Assembly: GCA_903825305.1 (NCBI GenBank)
Contig: CAIKAC010000011.1
Span: 124,001 to 188,000, forward strand
Reading direction: 5' to 3'
From: an uncultured Actinomycetes bacterium
GTDB lineage: Bacteria > Actinomycetota > Acidimicrobiia > Acidimicrobiales > RAAP-2
DNA length: 64,000 bases
The notes under the pieces are model-generated. The model saw only the letters and a program-made list of their open reading frames with translations, was not told the DNA's origin and made no database searches. Within the stretch, counting starts at the first letter, position 1. Each line of letters begins with the position of its first letter. Made by a program: the position numbers and the translations under genes. Positions 15,744-25,279 of the stretch are shown piece by piece.

Positions 15744-17621
15744 TTAGCCCTTCACGTTGCGCACCGTGGCAGCAGGGCCCGAGCCTGCCCGGTTGGAAGC
15801 GACAACCGAAATGCTGTAGTGCTTTGATGGGCTGAGGCCCGGAATCTTGCAGCTCAACGCGCTGGTGACGCAGCGCTTTCCGCCAGGGGACAGCGTGACG
15901 GTGTAGCGAGCAATGCTGGCACCACCATTGGAATTTGGCACGTGCCACGAGATCTTCATCTTTGATCCACTTGCTTTTGCTGAAACCCCCAACGGTGCAC
16001 TTGGGGCGTGAACGACAGGAGGAGAGACTTGCGTCGTGGCGATAGTGAGCGAAGCTGATGGCTGCCCAACGCCATCAGCGGCAACGGGTGTGACGACTAC
16101 AACATATGACCTGTTGGCACTGAGTCCCGTGACCGTATACGAGGTTGCGCTTGAAGAAACTACGTAGTTGGTTGCCTGTCCTTGGCTCGGAGTCACGCTC
16201 ACTTCGTAATTCTCTATGGATGCGTCCCCAGGTTGGGCTGCGGTCCACGTGAGGGCAATGGTTGAACTCGTCTCAGTATGTGCGGTAATTGTCGGCGCAC
16301 TTGGAGGAATCGGTTCAGGTGTGGCTTGGCTGTAGCTGGTGGGTTGACCCGGCCCAGACGGCCCTATCGCCACAACTGATATGAGATAGGGAATTCCATT
16401 GGTGAGACCAGTCACGGTCGCAGATTGAGCGGTCGAGTTCACGCTCACGGTTTGAGTCGTGTGGTCTGGGCTGGTTGCTTCGACGATATATCCCGAGACA
16501 ATGCCAGACGGCGGAGTCCAGGCAACCGAAAAACTCTGGTTGGCTGTGGTGGTGCTGGTAACCGTGGGTGCTCCAGGCTGGGTCTGACTGCCCAACACAG
16601 TCTCTTTACTTCCTCCCAAATCTGAAACATAGACAGCGCCAGTTGCCGCATCGACGCCGAGTCCGACGGGGTCAGTCGGGCTGTAACTGGCGATCTCGCT
16701 GACGGAACTATTAGCCACATCGAAGACGACCACGGGTGAGTTTTCTGCACCGAGGTAGAGCGTGTCCGTGGTGGGGTCGAATGCCATACCTTCTGTTTCG
16801 CTGGTGCTAAACGAAGTTGGGATGTCTTGATAGGAGAGTGTGTTGGTTGACGCGTTGTAGATCTGAAATTGGTCTTTCACACCAAGTGCTGACGCAATGA
16901 AAACAGTGTTGGTGGCTGGATCGACAGCAATATTTTGGGAACTATCGGTGAAAATAATGTTGCCGGTAAGAGCTGAAGCATCAATATCGAGAATGTTGCC
17001 GGCATCGCCAGCCACGTAAACGTGGTTGGTGATCGAATTCACTGCAATCGCAGTTGGCAATCCAAATCCGTATTCAGTAAAGGTTGACGTGACCGACTCG
17101 GTAGAGCCATCGATAATGGAGATCGAGCTCGAGGTGTAGTTGCCGACATAGATCGTGTTGGTTACTTCATTGACGCCAATCCCTTCAGGCTCTTGACCTA
17201 CAGGAATCGTCGCGATGACGCGATTGGTGGCACCACTAATGGCGTGCACGGTGTTGTTTGAGGGATCCGACACGTAAATGGTGTCGGTGCGTTGGTTTAC
17301 GGCAATGTCATTGATGAACAAGTCGCCATTAATGGAATTACCGACGGCGCCAAGAGAAATCGTGGCGACCACGAGGTTGGTTGCACCATTAATAACCGTC
17401 ACGACATTGTCGGTGGTGTCCGAAACGTAAATCATGTCCGTGGCTTCATCGACGGCAGTTCCTTGAACTCGGAGGCCAGTCGGTGTTGTCACCCGTGCGG
17501 TGATGCCGAACGACGAAGTCGCCCCGGCTCTGCTCATGGTTAGAGAACTCAAGCCAAGGAACATGAGAACCGCCGCGAGGGAAGTAATCAGGAATGGGCG
17601 TAGCGATAGGGTCCAACGCAC
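15744..17621 (-). CDS. Secreted YVTN-type beta-propeller protein with three FN3 domains
   Basis: Exported protein of 625 residues. After a signal peptide (hydrophobic run to SRAGA), about 320 residues consist of repeats of the type NxIYVSDxxxxTVxxIxGAT, the NHL/YncE/YVTN propeller signature, probably one seven-bladed propeller. Three fibronectin type III domains follow (starting near PGAPTV, PSAPTI and SAPLGV), the last with a cysteine pair resembling that in the FN3 of the convergent gene. There is no sortase motif or C-terminal anchor, so it is probably released or held by other proteins. GTG 17621 is preferred because GGGAGG lies six bases upstream; a longer reading begins 13 codons earlier. 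Confidence 0.82.
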   Translation of the reverse strand: MRWTLSLRPFLITSLAAVLMFLGLSSLTMSRAGATSSFGITARVTTPTGLRVQGTAVDEATDMIYVSDTTDNVVTVINGATNLVVATISLGAVGNSINGDLFINDIAVNQRTDTIYVSDPSNNTVHAISGATNRVIATIPVGQEPEGIGVNEVTNTIYVGNYTSSSISIIDGSTESVTSTFTEYGFGLPTAIAVNSITNHVYVAGDAGNILDIDASALTGNIIFTDSSQNIAVDPATNTVFIASALGVKDQFQIYNASTNTLSYQDIPTSFSTSETEGMAFDPTTDTLYLGAENSPVVVFDVANSSVSEIASYSPTDPVGLGVDAATGAVYVSDLGGSKETVLGSQTQPGAPTVTSTTTANQSFSVAWTPPSGIVSGYIVEATSPDHTTQTVSVNSTAQSATVTGLTNGIPYLISVVAIGPSGPGQPTSYSQATPEPIPPSAPTITAHTETSSTIALTWTAAQPGDASIENYEVSVTPSQGQATNYVVSSSATSYTVTGLSANRSYVVVVTPVAADGVGQPSASLTIATTQVSPPVVHAPSAPLGVSAKASGSKMKISWHVPNSNGGASIARYTVTLSPGGKRCVTSALSCKIPGLSPSKHYSISVVASNRAGSGPAATVRNVKG

Positions 17622-17776
17622 GAGAGACCTCCCAAGTTGTGGCTGAAAACCAAGTGTCACCTTACTTGTGGGTGCTCACTTAATTCATGCACGAACTGGC
17701 ACATCCGCAGACAAGCCCATTGGCCCCTTGTTCAGGCGGCTCGCCCCAAGGCAGGCTCCGCGAGGGAATGTGCTGC

Positions 17777-20700
17777 TTAGGCGATGAAGTACTTAGCCTG
17801 TGGGTGGTGGCAAATGATGGCGTCGGTGGTTTGCTCGGGGTGGAGCTGGAATCCCTCTGAGACTTCTACGCCAATGCGAGATGCTTCCAACAGTTCGGCC
17901 ACCACGGCATTGTCATTGAGATCGGGACAGGCTGGATAGCCCCAGGAGTACCGGCCGCCGTGATAGTGCTGGCGGAACAGTCCGGCCAAGTTTTGACCTT
18001 CTTGATCGTCAATCCCGAGTTCTTGGCGAATCCGGTAGTGCCACAATTCAGCTAATGCTTCAGCCATCTCTACACCCAGTCCGTGGAGAAAGAGATAGTC
18101 CTGGTACTCATTGGCTGCAAAGAGTTCTTGGCAACGCTCGGAGATTCGCGACCCCATGGTTACCAGCATGAAACTCGCGTAGTCCGCTTCACCTGATTCG
18201 ACACTGCGGAAGAAGTCCGCGATGCAAAGCCACGGAGATTCCGCCTGTCGGGGGAAGTGGAAGCGGCACTGCTCCACGTTTCTCGAATCATCGGTGAACA
18301 CCACCAGATCTTGACCCTCGGCGTTGACCGGGAAATGACCCCAGACAACTTGAGGGACCAACAAATCTTGCGCAACGGCCGCTCCGAGTTGTTCACGCAA
18401 GATAGCCGACACCCGAGTCTTGAATGCCTCGTCGTCTTCCCCGTCTTCTGGCCGGAATCCCCACTGATTTCTAAACAGCGCGGTCAAGTTGAGGTAACTC
18501 GCGATGTCATCAATAGCAATGCCCTTGGCCACGCGACTGCCTAAGAAGGGCGGCGTGGGAATGGGGTTATCCATTGCGACATCGGGTGCGCGCAACGGAG
18601 CATCGGCGGGAAGTTCACGCTCCACTCGGAATCGCCGGGTCACGTTGCGCGTGGAGAGCTCACGACCGAACGATGGGTCGATCTCGCCAGAACGCTTCAT
18701 GTCCATGAGCTGCGTCATCACATTGAGACCTTCGAAGGCGTCGCGGCCATAAAAGACGGGGCCTTCGTGGGCGGCTCGAAGGTCACGCTCGACATAGGTG
18801 CGAGTCAGTGCCGCACCACCGAGCAGTACCGGCACCTGGCCGTGGCCGCGACTCACCATCTCTTCGATGTTTTCTTTCATGATGAGCGTAGATTTCACCA
18901 GCAGTCCACTCATGCCAAGAGCGTCAGCGTCATGCTCTTCAACCGCTGCAATCATCTCGTTGATGCCGACTTTGATACCAAGGTTGATGACTTCAAAGCC
19001 GTTGTTGGTAAAGATGATATCGACGAGGTTTTTACCGATGTCATGAACATCGCCCTTGACGGTAGCCAGGACAATGGTGCCTCGGCCTTGGGCGTCGCTT
19101 CGCTCCATATGGGGCTCAAGATGAGCCACGGCTTGTTTCATGGTTTCTGCAGAACCCAACACGAAGGGCAACTGCATCTCTCCGGTGGCAAACAATTCAC
19201 CAACCGTCTTCATACCCTCCAACAAGATGTCGTTAACAATGGCCAAGGGCGCAAGGCCTGCGGCCATGGCTTCATCGAGGTCAGCCTCAAGGCCCGTTCG
19301 GTTGCCGTCAATAATGCGAAGGCGAAGGCGTTCTTCAACGGGCAAGTTGGCGAGGTCTTTGTCGGAGATAGTTTCAATGACCGCACCTTCGAAATGCTCC
19401 AAGAGGGCGGTGAGCGGGTCATAACCCTCTCGACGGCGGTCATAGATGAGGTCAAGGCAAAGATCCCTGGCGACGGGGTCAATCTTGGCCAAGGGCAGAA
19501 TCTTGGAGACGTGCACAATGGCCGCATCGAGGCCCGCTTCGGCGCATTCGTGCAAGAACACGCTGTTGAGCACCTGGCGAGCCGCTGGGTTCAGGCCAAA
19601 GGAGACATTGGAGAGACCGATTACGGTCGAGACCCCAGGCAGGGCTTGCTTGATCATGCGAATCGCCTCGATGGTGGCAACGCCATCACCGCGCGACTCT
19701 TCCATGCCTGTCGACAAGGGAAGCGCGAGGGGGTCAATCATGATGTCTTCGAGTTGCAAACCATAACGCTCAACGGCGAGATCACAGATGGCCGTGGCAG
19801 CTCGAAGTTTCCATTCAGCAGTTCGAGCTTGGCCCTCTTCATCAATGCAAGTTGCCACGACCGCGGCACCAAATTCGCGAGCGAGGCGAAGGAACTTATC
19901 GAAGCGAGTTCCTTCGCCATCGCCTTCTTCTAAGTTCACTGAATTCAAAATGGGCCGACCACCAAGCCAGGCCAGGGCAGTCTGGGCCACGGGAGCTTCA
20001 GTGGTGTCGACCATGATGGGAACACTTGATTGGGTGGCGAGTTGCGCCATGAGCGCCTGCATGTCAGCGACTCCATCAGCGCCGGTGTAGTCGACGCACA
20101 CGTCAATGACATGGCTACCTTCTTTGACCTGTTCCTTGGCCATGTCAATGCAGGTTTCCCAATCACCATTGAGCATGGCTTCGCGGAACTTCTTGGAGCC
20201 ATTGGCGTTGGTGCGCTCGCCAATGAGTAGCACTGAGGTGTCTTGCTCAATGGGAACCGCCGTATAAATCGAGGTCAGCGAGGGTTCGCGAACTGGGTGT
20301 CGGGTGGCTTTGGTGGTTGAAGCCAAGGCATCGATCACGGCGGACAAGTGGGCCGGGGTAGTGCCACAGCAACCACCGACAATGTCAACGCCCATTTCGG
20401 ACACGAATTGGCTCAGGTGCGTGGCGAGACCCTCGGGGGTCAAGTCGTAGTGCATCTTGCCATCGACCACGCTTGGCAATCCGGCGTTGGGAAGGCACGA
20501 CACGGGAATGGTGGCGTGTTCGGTGAGATAGCGCAGGGGTTCGCGCATTTCAACGGGACCCGTGGCACAGTTCAGGCCGATGACATCGACCCCCATGGCC
20601 TCAAGCGATGCCAAAGCGGCGGCAACTTCAGTACCCGGCAACATGCGTCCCGTGGTTTCAATGGTCACCTGCACCTGAATGGGCAGCACGCACTGGGCTT

Positions 20701-21280
20701 CAGCCATGGCCAAGCGCACGCCATTGATGGCCGCTTTGGCGCCAAGGAGATCGAACATGGTCTCAATGATGAAGAGATCAACGCCGCCTTCAATGAGTCC
20801 GAGTGCTTGGTCGCGATATGAAAGGGCGAGCGTTTCATAGGGGATTTGGCCCAAGGTTGGGAACTTGGTGCCGGGTCCAATGGAACCTGCCACAAAGCGG
20901 GGTTTGTCCGACGTCGAATATTCGTCAGCGACCCGACGCGCAATGGCGGCTGATTGTCGAGAGAGATCAAGGGCCCGATCGGCCAGACCATATTCTTCAA
21001 GAACAATGGAAAATGATCCAAAGGAGTCAGTTTCCACAACGTCAGATCCCACTTCGAGAAAACTGCGGTGAAGTCGCTCAATGACGTCAGGGCGGGTTTC
21101 AACCAGGATTTCGTTACAGCCTTCCAAGTTGGGCCCGCCAAAATCGGCCGCCGTGAGATTCTCCATTTGGAGGTTGGTGCCCGTTGCGCCGTCAAAGACA
21201 ATCACCCGGTCTTTCACGGCGGCCAAGTAGGCATTGGACGCAGCATCAAGGCGCGGAAGGATGGGAATAACGAGCGACAT
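17777..21280 (-). CDS. metH: Cobalamin-dependent methionine synthase
   Basis: MetH of 1167 residues transfers the methyl of 5-methyltetrahydrofolate to homocysteine via methylcobalamin. Domain order is complete: homocysteine domain with zinc ligands C238, C304 and C305 (GLNCATG, GGCCGTTP); folate (pterin) domain around NANGSKKF to LSNVSFGL; cap domain; B12 domain with the axial His in GDVHDIGKN (H746); and C-terminal reactivation domain with WGYPACPDL. ATG 21280 fits a TAGCCT -10 eight bases upstream; TTG or ATG up to three codons earlier are alternatives. It is divergent from a cobalamin adenosyltransferase, with only about 40 bases between. Confidence 0.96.
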   Translation of the reverse strand: MSLVIPILPRLDAASNAYLAAVKDRVIVFDGATGTNLQMENLTAADFGGPNLEGCNEILVETRPDVIERLHRSFLEVGSDVVETDSFGSFSIVLEEYGLADRALDLSRQSAAIARRVADEYSTSDKPRFVAGSIGPGTKFPTLGQIPYETLALSYRDQALGLIEGGVDLFIIETMFDLLGAKAAINGVRLAMAEAQCVLPIQVQVTIETTGRMLPGTEVAAALASLEAMGVDVIGLNCATGPVEMREPLRYLTEHATIPVSCLPNAGLPSVVDGKMHYDLTPEGLATHLSQFVSEMGVDIVGGCCGTTPAHLSAVIDALASTTKATRHPVREPSLTSIYTAVPIEQDTSVLLIGERTNANGSKKFREAMLNGDWETCIDMAKEQVKEGSHVIDVCVDYTGADGVADMQALMAQLATQSSVPIMVDTTEAPVAQTALAWLGGRPILNSVNLEEGDGEGTRFDKFLRLAREFGAAVVATCIDEEGQARTAEWKLRAATAICDLAVERYGLQLEDIMIDPLALPLSTGMEESRGDGVATIEAIRMIKQALPGVSTVIGLSNVSFGLNPAARQVLNSVFLHECAEAGLDAAIVHVSKILPLAKIDPVARDLCLDLIYDRRREGYDPLTALLEHFEGAVIETISDKDLANLPVEERLRLRIIDGNRTGLEADLDEAMAAGLAPLAIVNDILLEGMKTVGELFATGEMQLPFVLGSAETMKQAVAHLEPHMERSDAQGRGTIVLATVKGDVHDIGKNLVDIIFTNNGFEVINLGIKVGINEMIAAVEEHDADALGMSGLLVKSTLIMKENIEEMVSRGHGQVPVLLGGAALTRTYVERDLRAAHEGPVFYGRDAFEGLNVMTQLMDMKRSGEIDPSFGRELSTRNVTRRFRVERELPADAPLRAPDVAMDNPIPTPPFLGSRVAKGIAIDDIASYLNLTALFRNQWGFRPEDGEDDEAFKTRVSAILREQLGAAVAQDLLVPQVVWGHFPVNAEGQDLVVFTDDSRNVEQCRFHFPRQAESPWLCIADFFRSVESGEADYASFMLVTMGSRISERCQELFAANEYQDYLFLHGLGVEMAEALAELWHYRIRQELGIDDQEGQNLAGLFRQHYHGGRYSWGYPACPDLNDNAVVAELLEASRIGVEVSEGFQLHPEQTTDAIICHHPQAKYFIA

Positions 21281-21288
21281 AGTCATCA

Positions 21289-21312
21289 AGGCTACCGGCC
21301 TACCGATAGCAT
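21289..21312. promoter_or_regulatory. Overlapping divergent promoters of metH and the adenosyltransferase
   Basis: On the minus strand CGGTAGCCT (21297-21289) ends eight bases before the metH ATG. On the plus strand TAGCAT (21307-21312) ends seven bases before the GTG at 21320. Neither gene has a Shine-Dalgarno, so both transcripts look leaderless. No B12 riboswitch fits in the gap, so cobalamin control at RNA level is unlikely here. Confidence 0.45.
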
Positions 21313-21319
21313 CCGACAG

Positions 21320-21865
21320 GTGACCATTTACACGCGAAAAGGCGATGACGGAACGACTGGCCTTCTCTATGGAGGTCGAGTCCGCAAAGACTCAGATCCC
21401 ATCGAGATCAATGGGGCAGTCGATGAGGCTCAAGCAGCGCTCGGCCTCGCTCGAGCCCATGGCCGAGCCGACGAGGAACTCGACGCCATGTTGACCGCCA
21501 TTGAGCGTGACCTCTATTGCTTGATGGCAGAAATTGCCACCTTGCCTGAGAATCGCCACAAGCTCGTTGACGAGCAGACGCTCGTCACCCAAGCCATGGT
21601 TGATGCCCTTGAAGCCAACATCGATGCATTGGCAACGCGCGTTGAGATGCCCAAAGCCTTCGTCATCCCCGGCCAGAACTTGACCTCGGCGGCACTCGAC
21701 GTAGCCCGCACTGCCATTCGACGCGCCGAGCGGCTCAAGGTGTCCTACCCCATCGAAGGGTCGTTAGCCGGGGCCTATCTCAACCGTTTGTCTGATTACG
21801 TGTGGATGATGGCTCGCTGGCAAGAAGGCGATGAGCACGTCATGGCAAAAGACGCTCAGAAGTAA
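21320..21865 (+). CDS. Cob(I)alamin adenosyltransferase, PduO type
   Basis: Makes adenosylcobalamin from cob(I)alamin and ATP. Features of the PduO family are IYTRKGDDGTTGLLYGGR (ATP-binding start) at the N-terminus and, near the end, the helix RTAIRRAERL plus LNRLSDYVWMMAR. Length (181 aa) is typical. GTG 21320 is used because the fold begins exactly there and a TAGCAT -10 lies seven bases before. The product is the cofactor needed by the acyl-CoA mutase at 30.2 kb, whereas divergent MetH uses methylcobalamin. It is coupled to pepA through TAATG. Confidence 0.93.
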   Translation: MTIYTRKGDDGTTGLLYGGRVRKDSDPIEINGAVDEAQAALGLARAHGRADEELDAMLTAIERDLYCLMAEIATLPENRHKLVDEQTLVTQAMVDALEANIDALATRVEMPKAFVIPGQNLTSAALDVARTAIRRAERLKVSYPIEGSLAGAYLNRLSDYVWMMARWQEGDEHVMAKDAQK

Positions 21866-23349
21866 TGCCAGCTACGTCCCAGGTAACACTCCTTATTGGC
21901 GATCAGAGCGATCGACCTCTTGACCTCATCGTGGTCCCTTACCTTGCAGCCGAAGGCGGCGCCAAGGTCGTGCCAGGTCTCGTTGCTTCCCTTGGTGGAT
22001 TCGAAATCCCTGAATTCATCGGGTCTGATGCCATCGCGCCCGCTCGCTTTCGAGGCGCGTGCGCTGAGCGCTTAGTGCTTCGTCAAGAACTTGGCCAGCC
22101 AAGCGTTGTGGCCCTTGGGGTAGGCAGTGCTTCGCCGTCATGGCCTGATTGGGCCAAAGCGATTGCCTCAGTAGTGCGAGAGAACAGTGCTGGTGTCATT
22201 CGTATTGCGCTCCCTATAGAAACGTCTGCCATCGAGGCCGCCACGCTGGGAGCGATGCTCGGTTCGTATCGTTTCTCAAAGCGCCGAGAAACAACGAGCA
22301 GCGAAACCGAGATTGGCTTGGTCGTTGCTGATGGCGATATTGCCATCGCTGAAGCTGCGTTCACGAAGGGTCGGGCGATCGCAGAAGCCGTCGCCTCCGC
22401 GCGAGACCTCATCAATGAGCCGGCGTCATCGATGACGCCGAGCATCTTGGCCGCCACACTGGCTGCGAACCTTGAAGGTGCGCGTGGAGTCGACGTCGAG
22501 ATTTGGGATGAAGCAAAGATTGAGCAAGAGCGACTCGGTGGACTCTTAGGGGTCTCGAGAGGGAGTTCACAAGAGCCACGCCTGGTGATCGGCTCCTATC
22601 GACCCGAGGCGGCTACCGATGAGACGCCGCACGTCGTGCTTGTCGGCAAGGGCGTGACCTTTGACTCAGGGGGCCTGTCCCTCAAGACCGCTGCTGGCAT
22701 GACCGCCATGAAGACGGACATGACGGGTTCAGCTGTGGTGCTGAGTGCACTAGGGGCCTTGGATGCTCTGGGTGTCAAGGTCAAAGTCACGGCCATTGCC
22801 CCCATGACCGAAAACATGGTGAATGGATCAGCAACCAAACCTGGCGATGTTTTGACTGCTCGTAATGGCCTCACGATGGAAGTGCTCAATACCGATGCCG
22901 AGGGTCGCCTGATTTTGGCCGATGCCTTGTGTTTGGCCGAAGAGATGAAGCCTGACGTCATTGTCGATGTTGCGACCTTGACGGGAGCGGCGGTGGTGGC
23001 CCTTGGCCGAGAGATCGGTGCGGTGATGGCACGACCCCGAAGTCTTGCCGCCGAGATCATCGACGCTGGCGCGAATACCTGCGAGGCATTCTGGGAGTTG
23101 CCTCTGTGGGATGGCTACGAAGGCCACATCGACTCAGACATAGCTGACATGAAAAACACGGGTGCTGCCGGAGAGGCCGGAACGATTAGTGCTGGTCTTT
23201 TCCTCGGGCGTTTCGTCAAAGAAACTGACTGGGCCCACCTTGACATTGCGGGTCCTGGTCGCTCGGAGCGTGCCACGGGTCTGATTTCCAAAGGTGGCAC
23301 AGCCTTTGGCCTGCTGACGCTGTTGTCATATCTTCGCCAATTGGCTTAG
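21865..23349 (+). CDS. pepA: Leucyl aminopeptidase (M17 family)
   Basis: Di-metal aminopeptidase of 494 residues that removes N-terminal residues from peptides. The C-terminal catalytic domain has VGKGVTFDSGGLSLK (metal Lys and Asp), MKTDMTGSA and the M17 signature NTDAEGRLILADAL, which supplies Asp and Glu ligands and the catalytic Arg. The N-terminal half is the usual macro-like domain. The start codon overlaps the adenosyltransferase stop. The 3' end overlaps the convergent nitroreductase by four bases. Confidence 0.94.
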   Translation: MPATSQVTLLIGDQSDRPLDLIVVPYLAAEGGAKVVPGLVASLGGFEIPEFIGSDAIAPARFRGACAERLVLRQELGQPSVVALGVGSASPSWPDWAKAIASVVRENSAGVIRIALPIETSAIEAATLGAMLGSYRFSKRRETTSSETEIGLVVADGDIAIAEAAFTKGRAIAEAVASARDLINEPASSMTPSILAATLAANLEGARGVDVEIWDEAKIEQERLGGLLGVSRGSSQEPRLVIGSYRPEAATDETPHVVLVGKGVTFDSGGLSLKTAAGMTAMKTDMTGSAVVLSALGALDALGVKVKVTAIAPMTENMVNGSATKPGDVLTARNGLTMEVLNTDAEGRLILADALCLAEEMKPDVIVDVATLTGAAVVALGREIGAVMARPRSLAAEIIDAGANTCEAFWELPLWDGYEGHIDSDIADMKNTGAAGEAGTISAGLFLGRFVKETDWAHLDIAGPGRSERATGLISKGGTAFGLLTLLSYLRQLA

Positions 23350-23957
23350 CGCTGGGGCTTTACTCGACGTACCCGTTCTTGACGGGTGGGGCCGGGTCGG
23401 GAGAGTGATGCCGATGGGTAGTCATGCTCACTGGCAGCTCCAATGAGCACGGCCCCGTAGATCACGTCGTCTGAGTCAAGGTCTAGGAGTTCGCGCAGTG
23501 CTTGGTGATTTCTGAACGCGCCGAGAAAACAGGCGCCAAGGCCCTGGTCTTCAGCGAGCAAGAGCGCGCCAAAACAAGCTGCGCCAGCGTCACCGATCCA
23601 ATAGGGAACCGGCCAGGCTTCCAAGCTTTCGCCAAGGCCGGAACTCGCCTTGTCGGACGCGCCGTAACGTTCGCGATAGCGCTCGGGCGAGGCAAGGCAT
23701 ATGCCAATGGCACTGGCGCGCTGCAAGCCTTCAAAACGCTTGGAATTACTCCGCCACGTCTCGTCGGTGGCGGCGGCAAAGTAGCGCGCCACCTCCTCAG
23801 AGCCAATCATGGTGACCCACGAGATGCCCCGAGCATGGCCCGCCGTGGGGGCTCTGAGTGAATCAGCGAACAGCTCGATAACGAGATCTGCGTCAAGTGC
23901 TTCGCCAGTGAAAGCACGACGCATTCGTCGCTGGGTGAGGGCTTGGCGCAACTCCAT
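23346..23957 (-). CDS. Nitroreductase-family flavoprotein
   Basis: FMN-dependent oxidoreductase fold of 203 residues. The N-terminal RRMRRAFTGEALD and RAPTAGHARGISWV segments correspond to the phosphate-binding Arg-rich start and the AP(S/T) segment, and the C-terminal half has GDAGAACFGALLLAEDQGLGACFLGAF, where the family binds FMN. Substrate is not evident; F420- or BluB-like relatives are possible. Single gene, convergent with pepA. Confidence 0.82.
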   Translation of the reverse strand: MELRQALTQRRMRRAFTGEALDADLVIELFADSLRAPTAGHARGISWVTMIGSEEVARYFAAATDETWRSNSKRFEGLQRASAIGICLASPERYRERYGASDKASSGLGESLEAWPVPYWIGDAGAACFGALLLAEDQGLGACFLGAFRNHQALRELLDLDSDDVIYGAVLIGAASEHDYPSASLSRPGPTRQERVRRVKPQR

Positions 23958-24025
23958 AGTTCCCCTTCGGCTAATTCCGATGTCGCTGGTAGTCTTTCAC
24001 TTCACCCCTAGTACCGGAGCGAGCC

Positions 24026-25183
24026 ATGGCCACCCCGAGAGATCTCCTGAATGACGCCAAGAGCCACATCGTCGAAGCCGAACCATCGGCCGTCGTTGAC
24101 CAACTCGGCAAGGCTACCTTCCTCGATGTCCGCGAACCCGATGAATATGAACAAGGCGCGTTGCCCGGAGCCATTCACATTCCTCGCGGCCACCTTGAAT
24201 TCCAAGTCGAGGGACGCATCCCTGACAAATCCGCCCCCCTCTACGTCTACTGCGCTGGTGGGGTTCGCTCGGCCTTTGCGGCCAAGACCTTGGGCGACTT
24301 GGGCTACACCTCAGTCGTGTCGGTCATTGGTGGCTTTAACAAGTGGAAAGACGAAGGACTTGCTTGGACGACCCCTCGCACGCTGAGCGCCGAACAGCGC
24401 AACCGCTATCAGCGTCACTTGCTCTTGCCAGAAGTAGGCGAGAAGGGCCAACAGCAACTCCTCGACGCCAAGGTGCTCATGTTGGGAGCGGGCGGCCTTG
24501 GTTCCCCGGCGGCGCTCTATTTGGCGGCAGCTGGTGTGGGCACCATTGGTGTCATCGACATGGACGTCGTGGATGCGTCGAACCTGCAGCGCCAAGTCCT
24601 TCACAACACCAGTCGCATTGGCGATCGCAAAGTCGATTCAGCGAAGAAGACGCTGGAGTTGCTCAATCCTGATCTCACGGTGAACACCTATGACACTCGT
24701 CTTGGTGCGGACAACATCCTCGACATCATCGATGGTTATGACCTCATCGTCGACGGCACAGACAACTTCCCGACGCGCTATCTCGTCAACGATGCTTCGC
24801 TCCTCAAGAAGATCCCCGTCGTTCACGGTTCCATCTTCCGTTTCGAAGGCCAAGTCACGGTCTTTCACCCCTACGTCGGGCCGTGTTATCGCTGCATGAT
24901 CCCCGAACCGCCTCCCGCGGAGCTGGCACCAAGTTGTGCTGAAGCTGGGGTGTTGGGCGTTCTCCCGGGCATCGTAGGTTCCATCCAAGCGCTCGAAGCC
25001 ATCAAGATGATTCTGAATCTTGGCGACCCCTTGGTTGGGCGCTTGCTGGCCTTTGACGCCTTAGAAGAAAGCTTCCGCACCTTCAAACTGCGCCGTGATC
25101 CCCAGTGCCCAGCCTGTGGGGAGAACGCGGGCGAGATCGTCATTGCTGAATATGACGATCTCTGTATGCCTCACGGGAACTAG
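24026..25183 (+). CDS. Rhodanese-MoeB/ThiF fusion (sulfur-carrier adenylyltransferase)
   Basis: Activates the C-terminus of a ubiquitin-like sulfur carrier (MoaD/ThiS type) and supplies sulfur. Residues 1-115 are a rhodanese domain with active cysteine C76 in YCAGGVRSA. From about 125 onward is an E1-like domain with ATP motif GAGGLGSPA at 154-162, DxDxVxxSNLQRQ, the cysteine in PSCAEAGVLG, and zinc pairs CYRC and CPAC. The order is reversed relative to actinobacterial MoeZ, where the rhodanese is C-terminal. No carrier gene or other moa/thi gene is adjacent, so molybdopterin, thiamine or cysteine synthesis cannot be chosen. Confidence 0.9.
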   Translation: MATPRDLLNDAKSHIVEAEPSAVVDQLGKATFLDVREPDEYEQGALPGAIHIPRGHLEFQVEGRIPDKSAPLYVYCAGGVRSAFAAKTLGDLGYTSVVSVIGGFNKWKDEGLAWTTPRTLSAEQRNRYQRHLLLPEVGEKGQQQLLDAKVLMLGAGGLGSPAALYLAAAGVGTIGVIDMDVVDASNLQRQVLHNTSRIGDRKVDSAKKTLELLNPDLTVNTYDTRLGADNILDIIDGYDLIVDGTDNFPTRYLVNDASLLKKIPVVHGSIFRFEGQVTVFHPYVGPCYRCMIPEPPPAELAPSCAEAGVLGVLPGIVGSIQALEAIKMILNLGDPLVGRLLAFDALEESFRTFKLRRDPQCPACGENAGEIVIAEYDDLCMPHGN

Positions 25184-25241
25184 GCCGTATCTGGGGTCTC
25201 GGCCCTGATCTGCTGAGACTGGAGAGCAAGGCGCAGGAATT

Positions 25242-25273
25242 CGGTAGGCTGAAATTCTGCCTGCATAAAGGAG
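25242..25273 (+). promoter_or_regulatory. Promoter and ribosome-binding site of the thiolase gene
   Basis: CGGTAGGCT (25242-25250) repeats the element seen before lpd. AAAGGAG at 25267-25273 is a good Shine-Dalgarno six bases before ATG 25280. Confidence 0.45.
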
Positions 25274-25279
25274 CACCCG

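Noticed and set aside
18767-19933. A 388-codon plus-strand frame within metH
   Set aside because: It is antisense to conserved MetH domains; codon bias of metH creates the open frame.
21281-21319. Cobalamin riboswitch between metH and the adenosyltransferase
   Set aside because: The gap is about 40 bases, far too short, and no B12-box is seen.
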